From Sparassis latifolia (lineage: Eukaryota > Basidiomycota > Agaricomycetes > Polyporales > Sparassidaceae): a stretch of 64,000 nt of DNA. The notes beneath the pieces are model-generated. The model was not told the origin of the DNA. It ran no database searches and worked only from the letters and a program-made list of their open reading frames with translations. Both the position numbers and the translations under genes were made by a program. Shown here piece after piece: positions 57,788 through 64,000 of the stretch. The DNA is taken from contig CM031561.1 of assembly GCA_018466975.1 (NCBI GenBank), forward strand, positions 2,294,001 to 2,358,000, written 5' to 3'. The number at the start of each line of letters is the position of its first letter. Position 1 is the first letter of the stretch.

Positions 57788-58435
57788 TTATTGCGGTTTC
57801 TCATCAAGAATCTCCTGCGTAAATGATTTTGTCAGTGACGGAACATCGGAGCATATATAGACTAGTACCTCCGTCTTCCCAGTAACAAGTAGCTTGGGCG
57901 TGTCCTCCAGCGACAAGTTCTGCACGTCAGGCATTTCCGGGCCATAGTAGGAGGCCAACAATTTATCCACTGTCAACTCTCCCGACATAGACGCTCCGTG
58001 AAAGAGGGAAGAGACCACTCAATAAGAAATTCCGGCGTCTCCATGGTCTTGTAGCGCGCAGGTTCAAGTGAGTCGCAAGACGCCATAATGACAGGATTGC
58101 CACCCAGGCCAACCATCTTCTGGAATTTTCGCAGTTGCCGTTCGTCCTCTGGGGTGCGGTACTGCGGTAGCATCCTCGTGGGAAGAGCCCAGCAGAGACT
58201 GCTGCAGCCACTTCCGATCCATGCGTTCCCAGCAAGCAGTTCGGGAATGGGCACCTCACGGTTTACCTTCGCGACCGTGTAGTCAACCAGGGAGCTCACC
58301 CATTTGTGCAATGATCCCATCTCGTTCGGCCTTCGCGCGTAACCTTGGATTGTGAACGAGCGCGACCTGCGCGGCCTTCTCGACGTTGATGATAAATCCG
58401 TAGCGGATGTGCCGCCGTTGTCGTGAACTAGGCAT
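57788..58435 (-). pseudogene. Array gene family, copy 5 (frameshifted)
   Basis: The ATG is at 58435. Family reading occurs in three frames: FIINVEKAAQVALVHNPRL, then a one-base change near 58313 shifts to LVDYTVAKVNREVPIPELLA and GRSS-like GCSSLCWALPTRMLPQYR. A second shift near 57990 (after SLPSFTERL) leads to LTVDKLLASYYGPEMPDVQ. The C-terminus has diverged (YICSDVPSLTKSF). Two frameshifts make it a pseudogene. Confidence 0.7.
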
Positions 58436-58991
58436 GACCCTATGTAACATTTAGCAAAGCAGTGAATGAACAGCTGTTACTTATCGGTGCTAGTGAACGA
58501 CGACATACGTTTAGTCCGGGGTCTGGAAATATTGTGCGTGTACGTACACCGCCTGGTTCCGTTCGTGCTTGTTATGCATACCGCAAATCAGCTGAACCAC
58601 GTCGGCAAATTAACGCAAACCGAACCGCCTGACTTATCATGACATACGCGATGCTGGTGGAAGAAAAACGTTGCTGGAAAGTCCTGTAGTCATTTTCCAC
58701 CAGTGCCTAGTGCCAGCACGGGCATCGTCCGGGTCTCCGTCACGTCGCAGACATGCGAGCGAAGTGGTATACTCAGCACAAGCTGAAAGTGGCATTATCC
58801 ACGAGTAGAAAACATAACACAAGACAACCGGACTCAACCTAGTCGTACAAAGTGGGATACGCAGAATCCGTGAACGTAAACAGGGCATGGAGCGTGGAGG
58901 GGCATTAGGTAGATGAAATCGCAGCAGGTACATCGGCGGCGAGCACCGCAAGAAGAAGGAATAGCGTACGAGGAACAGAGGACCACACCCC
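58436..58991. other. 5' flank of array copy 5 and spacer to the stomatin gene
   Basis: The first ~160 bases are the conserved array 5' flank (GCAAAGCAGTGAATGAA at about 58453). The rest shows no gene. Confidence 0.4.
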
Positions 58992-60292
58992 CTACACATT
59001 CGCGATGCTGTTCATCAGCGCTACGCGGCCGACCGAGCCCTCCTCGCCCGTCGCCTCCTGGAGATGCGCCGATGACAAGCCAGAGCCCTGCGCGAGCTGG
59101 CCAGCGACGTCGCTCTGCAACTGCATCGGCACAAACACGACCTTGCTATTCGCCGTCTTCGCCATCGTCTGCAGCGCCTCGAGCTGGCGGATCTGCATCG
59201 CAGCCGGGCTGGCGAGAATATCCGCGGCCTGGCGCATGAGGCGCGCCGCGTCGACCTCTGCGCGCGCGGCGATGACCTTGCTCTCTCCGATGCGCTTCTG
59301 CTGCGCCGCGGACGAGAGCGACGCGGAGATCTCGGCGGAGAAGATGATGTCCTTGATGAGGATGCCCTCGATGGCCACGCCCCACTTGTCCGCGACGTCC
59401 CCCACGATCTCGGCGATCTCATACGCGATCGCCTCGCGCTCTGCGATGACACTCTGCACCGCCCGCGCGCCCACGACGTGCCGCAGCGTCGTCTGCGCCC
59501 GCTCTATGAGCGCCTGGCGCAGGTCGGTGATGTTGAACGCCGCACGGTAGGGGTTCGTGATCTGGAAGTAGATGACGGAGTCGCTGAGTGGGGGTCAGCT
59601 CGGTTGCACGAGGACAGGGGTTGGGCAGACGTACATCTCGACGTCGACGTTGTCGCGCGTGATGACCTTCTGCCTACCAATGGCGCTGATTTGAATTTTG
59701 ACGTCGACGATGCGTAGAGACTCGGTGCAGACATTCACTTGCACGAGCCCTGGGTCGACGCTCTTGTAGAATTTACCGAAGCGTGCGACGAGCCCAACCG
59801 AACCTGGCGCGAGACACAGGTTGCATGAGCATAATAATGCAAGGACAGAGAGCAGGTCTCATACCTTGTTGGACGTTGTGGAACGGGTTGGGAACCGGGC
59901 AGCACGGGATGGCACCGCAGAACCCGATGCACGAGCCCAACACTTGCAGCAAGGAGCCGTAGACACCATGTGTAACCTCTCCAGTTCCCAAATCCTGCGC
60001 ATACGATGGCTGTTGGAGTGTCAGAAGTGTTCGAGACAAGACAAGATTGGAAGAAAGAGCATACCTGCATCTCGGCGCGTTTGAGCGGCTGAACCTTGAT
60101 AACATGGGCGTCCGCTGACTGCGGCCTCCGCGCCACCGCGGGAGGCTCGTCCGTCACTAATGCACGCAACGTTCAGCGTGACGAACAGTAGGCGGGCGGC
60201 AGGGTGTGCTCACCATTAGGGGCATTGTGGTCGACGACGTTGCGGGAGCCGGACGAGCCCTCGCTAGGCGGACGAAATTTGGAGTCAGACAT
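58992..60292 (-). CDS. Stomatin/SPFH (band 7) family membrane protein
   Basis: Start ATG at 60292 (MSDSKFRPPSEGSSGSRNVV), stop 58992-58994. Short exons give PPAVARRPQSADAHVIKVQP, then QDLGTGEVTHGVYGSLLQVL and GSCIGFCGAIPCCPVPNPF. This last is the hydrophobic hairpin with Cys pairs seen in fungal stomatins and is a likely palmitoylation site. Next come GSVGLVARFGKFYKSVDPGL, VKIQISAIGRQKVITRDNV and VIYFQITNPYRAAFNITDLR. The last exon has VQSVIAEREAIAYEIAEIVG, the coiled-coil segment rich in Ala/Arg, and LASPAAMQIRQLEALQTMAK. Introns are about 50-60 nt. SPFH proteins oligomerise on the cytosolic face of membranes and organise microdomains; the fungal role is not settled. Gene looks intact. Confidence 0.9.
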
Positions 60293-61959
60293 AATATCGA
60301 CGTTGACGAAAACCAGCTGGGGGGCGAGGAAGACGAGGAGGACGAGGAGGGTGTTTTAAGAGGGCAGTGTGGGTGCGCAGTCGAAGGAAGAGGACAGCTT
60401 CGAGGCTCGCACTCGTGCTCTATACTGGACCTTATGCGGTGTGAATGCGATGCCTTCACTCCGCAGCAGCAGCTGCTCAAAGGTTTGATCCCGCTCCAGC
60501 GCCACCCACGAGGCTATCATGCGGGCCGCACCTCTCTTGTTTCCCATCCCATACGAACAGCTATTCCTGTCTTTCGCCCAGGGCTCACAGAATTGTATAC
60601 CGACAAGTCTATACATGATTTTCCTCTGAAAGGATGCACCGACTGTTGACCGACCGCACGCAAATCTAGACTCGATCTCAATCGCATTTGGTTCCTTGTC
60701 TACGCACGCTGTCAACGTTTCAACCTCTACCCCGTCGTTCCGTATGCATTCCGCAGAGTGATAAGCTCTGGATTGCCATCTCATGGCCGTATCCTGAACG
60801 AACTGTATACTTGCGGGCGCAGCATCCGGCGGACGGAGTTTCCTTGTTCTCCATTTCAGCGCGGAAACTCCTGCGCCCGTTTCGACTGCGAAGGTACCAC
60901 ATTCTGACTCCAGTCGACGCTGACGCCAGCGCACAACGAATATCTGCTGCGCGAATTGGACACTTGCGCGCTCAGACGTCCACCCACTCGCACAGATCTT
61001 CGGAGCCAGAAGGCAAAACACCGGCCGGCAGTATAGCGCTTGAGAGCTTGAAGCTTGATAACTTCTGCGCTACACGGTGGTTTGAATGCGTTAACGTTGG
61101 CAGCTGCACCACGTAATTTGCGACTGGCTCATGAAGCTTGAAGCTGCGGCGCAGTGTTCAGCTGGGCCGAATACGACGCGAACTCGACATCACAAGGTAT
61201 AATTTTGCGCGCCCTTCACTACGCCAAGACCTCCAGGCCTCAGGCTGTGCGCACGACCCTGGATTGTACACTGAGAACCCGTTCAAGTTATCCCCGGCTT
61301 GCCAGGTACCTTCCACAATAGTCATAGTGCGGACATACTAATATGGACCTACGCAAACTAGACGTCACAAGCTAGAATTTTACCCGCCGCTCATGAAGCC
61401 AAGGCCTCGGGCGGCTGTGCGCATGCGTGGGGAGTCACTGAGCACCCGTTCAAGTTATTCCCTGCTAGCCAGGTACCCTTTTTTGAATCATGTTTATTGT
61501 CCTCGAGGGCGGAGCCCTATGGTAGACAATAACTACTGTGTCCAACTGATAACTTGCCAGGTACCTTCGGCAACAGTCTGCACAGACATCCTTGCTGACT
61601 CCTACAAGTATCCTAGTTGTTCTGTACAGCCTCGAAACCTGTGATAATTCTTGGAGCCCACTGCCTTCCAGCGCTGATACGCATGGCGCTGTAACACTGT
61701 GTGGCTTATCTTGCACTCATTCGGTGAGAGCATCGTCTTCTATTTGAGTCACTTCGGACATCCTGACCTTCAACTGGTACGCACCAAAACTCGTATTGGT
61801 CCCTGTATTCGACCTGCTTTACTTCCGTGAAAGTTTCACATCTCCATCTCGACTCTCGACCCCTGAAGTGTCAGCAATCGTCAGGAGGCGGGGTAGTTAA
61901 GAGACTCATTCAACCCTGAAAGTCCTCGTTGAACAACTTCTCTTACGCTTTTCCTCACC
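60293..61959. other. Intergenic region with a short tandem duplication
   Basis: About 1.7 kb. Frames of up to 221 codons occur on the minus strand (61021-60356) but show no domain and are probably chance. The only structure seen is the duplication at 61186-61485. Confidence 0.4.
61186..61485. repeat. Diverged tandem duplication, period about 170 bp
   Basis: Unit 1 (about 61186-61315) and unit 2 (about 61362-61485) share, in order, CACAAG, AATTTT, CCAAG-CCTC, GGCTGTGCGCA, CCCGTTCAAGTTAT and GCCAGGTACC. A partial third unit (GATAACTTGCCAGGTACCTT, about 61546-61565) follows. Diverged, no coding. Confidence 0.6.
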
Positions 61960-63738
61960 ATGCCTGTCACATTCGAGGTCGCAAAGCACTCTGCTGAGCC
62001 AGTTCGTCAGCGGTCCTCCGTGAATGGAGTCCAGGACGCCAAAGGCCTGTTGAGACAGGCGCATCTTAGTCGGCGCCAACGATGCGTCGAAGTCCTGCAG
62101 AGTTCTGCGGCCCCCGACGCACTTCTGTCGATGGAATACTGCGGGAACGGATTCGTCCATGCCGTTATGAGGGCACACGGCGAGCATCATAACCTCGTTA
62201 TAAGGTCTGCTCGGTGTCTGCTCTTTGACCGCTGCGAGATCTGAACATGTTAGTTCTGCAGGCCAGATGATGTCTGGATCGCCATATTGAATCAATTTAG
62301 TTTTTAGTGCGTCTTTCAAATTCTCGTACCTCGGTGGAGTTGTTCTCATCAGGAGTTATGCAGCGTGAACGCGCACGCCAAAGAATTGCGCAGCCAGTTC
62401 GTAGAGCACACGAACAAGAAGACGGTGGTGTTCGCCGCCGGAACTCGATACACTGTAGATTTCGGAGGCATGACACGCCAGATGACGGAGCAAATGCGCC
62501 AGAACGTCAGTTCTATTTTCCTCGTGCATGCACCGTTATTTATCCTATTCACTTGAAGGTCGTCGATGAGACACTCACGGGATGGATCCTCCCAGATTTC
62601 ACCACTTCGACCACCGTCGACTCGACGATATGTTCGGCGTTGATGACGACGACGCTGAAGTCGTGCGATCCCTTAGCTCCTATCAGGAGCTTCTTTGAAT
62701 GTTTTTATCACAAATACTTTAACTACAAGATGATATGCATTTGCGGCATCCCATCGGTAACCTTGGAGGGCGAGAAGGAAGACTGGCTGAAGCTCCTACA
62801 ACGGGTGGACAAGCTGGACGAGTTCGGAGACGAACCGCGTGCGTGGGCGACGATGCTGCGCCCTATACTGCAGCGCTTCGTGTCCTCTTTCGACGGCGAG
62901 CCTGATGTCGAATTTTGGACCCATGTCGTCCAGCGAGATGTTGCCAGGTACCGGCATGATTCCGTTAGTGGTTGGATCGCCGCCTTCGTCCCCTGGACGG
63001 ATCAGGGGGTTTGGCAAGGCGGAGAGCAGCCGCTGCGCGCGGCACTATCGGAGCAGAAAGATGATTCAAGTCAGTCAATTCGTAATTTTATATCAATCCG
63101 AGTGAATTGGCTAACTATCCACTTCAGCCGCCAGGAAGCGCGTGTACAGCGTCGACGGGGTAACTTACCCCAAGCTCAGCGTGAACCGCATACCGCAGGG
63201 ATATGGCGAAGTCGACATCCTCCTGGAGGACACCGGTGTGTGGCTCGGGTGCCGGATGGTGGCAGGCCACATCGCCATGTCGTTTCATAGCGTAGACGGA
63301 AAGGAAATCCTCGATACGGTCAGCCCTGCACCTCACTGGTTCCTATTCACTACGCAGACCGGTTTCTATGCGAGCGTTGTCGTTCCGTCGCTGGCGCCTT
63401 CCCAAGGGTCGTCGTCTCCGCCTTCCGAGGGACCATCAACTGCGCCATCTGCGCCTAGACAGACATCGTCTTATGCTTCCTATGGGCGTGTTGTCGTTTT
63501 GCCGCAGGCGCCTTCCCAAGGAATGTCGTCGTCTTCGCCTTCCCAAGGGACGTCGTCGTCCCCGCCTTTCGAGGGATCATCGGCTGCGCCTAGGCAGACA
63601 TCGCCTTATGAGGAGAATCATCCTCGTCGTGTAGTTCGCTCTCGCTCAAGCCCGCGCATGACCTCGGCGTCGGGCTTCGCATCGTCAGGCTTCTCGTCGT
63701 CGGGCTTCTCATCGTCAGATTCATGCCTCGTACAGTAG
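61960..63738 (+). CDS. DUF4419 protein, copy 2
   Basis: ATG at 61960 (MPVTFEVAKHSAEPVRQRS). Exon 1 runs to ...HHNLVIR. After an intron (about 62200-62256, ...CTGCAG) comes PDDVWIAILNQFSF; the next intron (GTGCGTC...ATGCAG) restores FYVNAHAKELRSQFVEH. The middle part reads RYTVDFGGMTRQMTEQMRQN, TLTGWILPDFTTSTT, then the DUF4419 core CICGIPSVTLEGEKEDWLKL, RAWATMLRPILQRF, DGEPDVEFWTHVV and SGWIAAFVPWTDQGVW. An intron near 63070-63127 leads to RVYSVDGVTYPKLSV and APHWFLFTT. The C-terminus is a Ser/Pro-rich tail with repeated APSQG / SSPP / SGFSSSGF units. At 62660-62713 the intron present in copy 1 has lost its AG acceptor; the 54 nt are in frame and would add 18 residues if retained. No biochemical function is known for the family. 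Confidence 0.8.
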
Positions 63739-64000
63739 TTGAATGCAGTCCCTCCAGTCCTACGTACCTGCGCCCTAGCCTGCAAGAATTAGCTGTGATA
63801 TGATGGAAATTAGTCTTATGATGTTTTTTAGCAACTGGATCGGGTTGTATGCCCGTTTCATATCTCTTGTATACTTCATTTCCCGTCCTGCCAGCATTTC
63901 GGTGGACATCGACGAGACGAGTTCATTGGAGTCAATATATCTGTATGAACATCCAAATATTCATGATTCAGGATACCTTTAAATATGCCCAGGAAGTAAG

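Larger units (their letters stand above)
38561..58595 (-). repeat. Tandem array of five copies of an unknown gene, interrupted by two mobile elements
   Basis: Start codons of the copies are at 39321, 41962, 43148, 56770 and 58435, all minus strand. The repeated unit includes the gene, its 3' flank (motifs such as TTTCACCATTCAAG and GACTATTGTGCAGA) and its 5' flank (GCAAAGCAGTGAATGAA; CATGCTGCAAATCAG). A further flank (39640-39837 plus 41057-41270, matching 55665-56090) is also shared. Raw spacings are 2641, 1186, 13622 and 1665. Removing the 1,211-bp element plus its 8-bp duplication gives 1422; removing the 12,197-bp element plus 8 bp gives 1417. The agreement shows both elements inserted into a pre-existing array. 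Confidence 0.85.

Noticed and set aside
60356..61021. 221-codon minus-strand frame upstream of the stomatin gene
   Set aside because: Composition looks non-coding, no recognised motif, and no supporting intron structure.

Overview
The window is nuclear DNA of a filamentous basidiomycete, very probably an Agaricomycete. Genes are split by many short (about 50-65 nt) GT-AG introns with CTNAC-like branch sites. The content (neurofibromin-type RasGAP, Rax1-like RGS protein, fungal stomatin, DUF4419 and DUF6589 proteins, a copia element and a DIRS-like tyrosine-recombinase retroelement) fits that group. No bacterial-style operons, rRNA genes or CRISPR arrays are visible. All gene models are hand-spliced from the sequence, so exon edges are approximate unless stated.

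Left part (1-31 kb), mostly host genes. A minus-strand open frame runs off the left edge (1-509). A large plus-strand Ras GTPase-activating protein of the neurofibromin/Ira type follows (2847-12892), converging on a minus-strand coiled-coil protein (13352-16681). Next come a decayed stretch with a 5' fragment of a vitamin B6 synthase gene (PDX1/SNZ, 19417-20007), two copies of a small inverted-repeat element (18250-18615 and 24321-24603), a GNAT-ankyrin protein (21918-23989), an MDR-family oxidoreductase (25288-26713), a broken DUF4419 gene (27173-28690, minus) and a Rax1-like RGS membrane protein (29204-30840, minus).

Middle and right part (33-58.6 kb), repeat-rich. A decayed DIRS-like retroelement lies at about 33.1-38.1 kb. 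Then comes a tandem array of five copies of an unrecognised ~200-residue gene family (38.7-58.4 kb, all minus strand). Two mobile elements have landed in this array. One is a 1,211-bp palindromic element with an 8-bp target duplication and tRNA-like sequence in each arm (39838-41048). The other is a 12.2-kb element (43468-55664) flanked by GTTGAAAC and carrying, convergently, a DUF6589 protein and a RecQ-like helicase. A complete Ty1/copia retrotransposon (49077-53908, two 234-bp LTRs, 5-bp target duplication CAAAC) sits inside the helicase coding region. Subtracting the two insertions from the array restores a spacing of 1,417-1,422 bp between gene copies on both sides. This gives a clear order of events: array, then DUF6589/helicase element, then copia.

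Right edge (58.9-64 kb): a stomatin/SPFH gene (58992-60292, minus), a gene-poor stretch with a short tandem repeat, and a second DUF4419 gene (61960-63738, plus) that is an inverted paralogue of the one at 27-28.7 kb.

The best candidate for something undescribed is the DUF6589 + RecQ-helicase unit. Target-site duplication, terminal inverted repeats and the interrupted array together argue that it moves as one DNA element.
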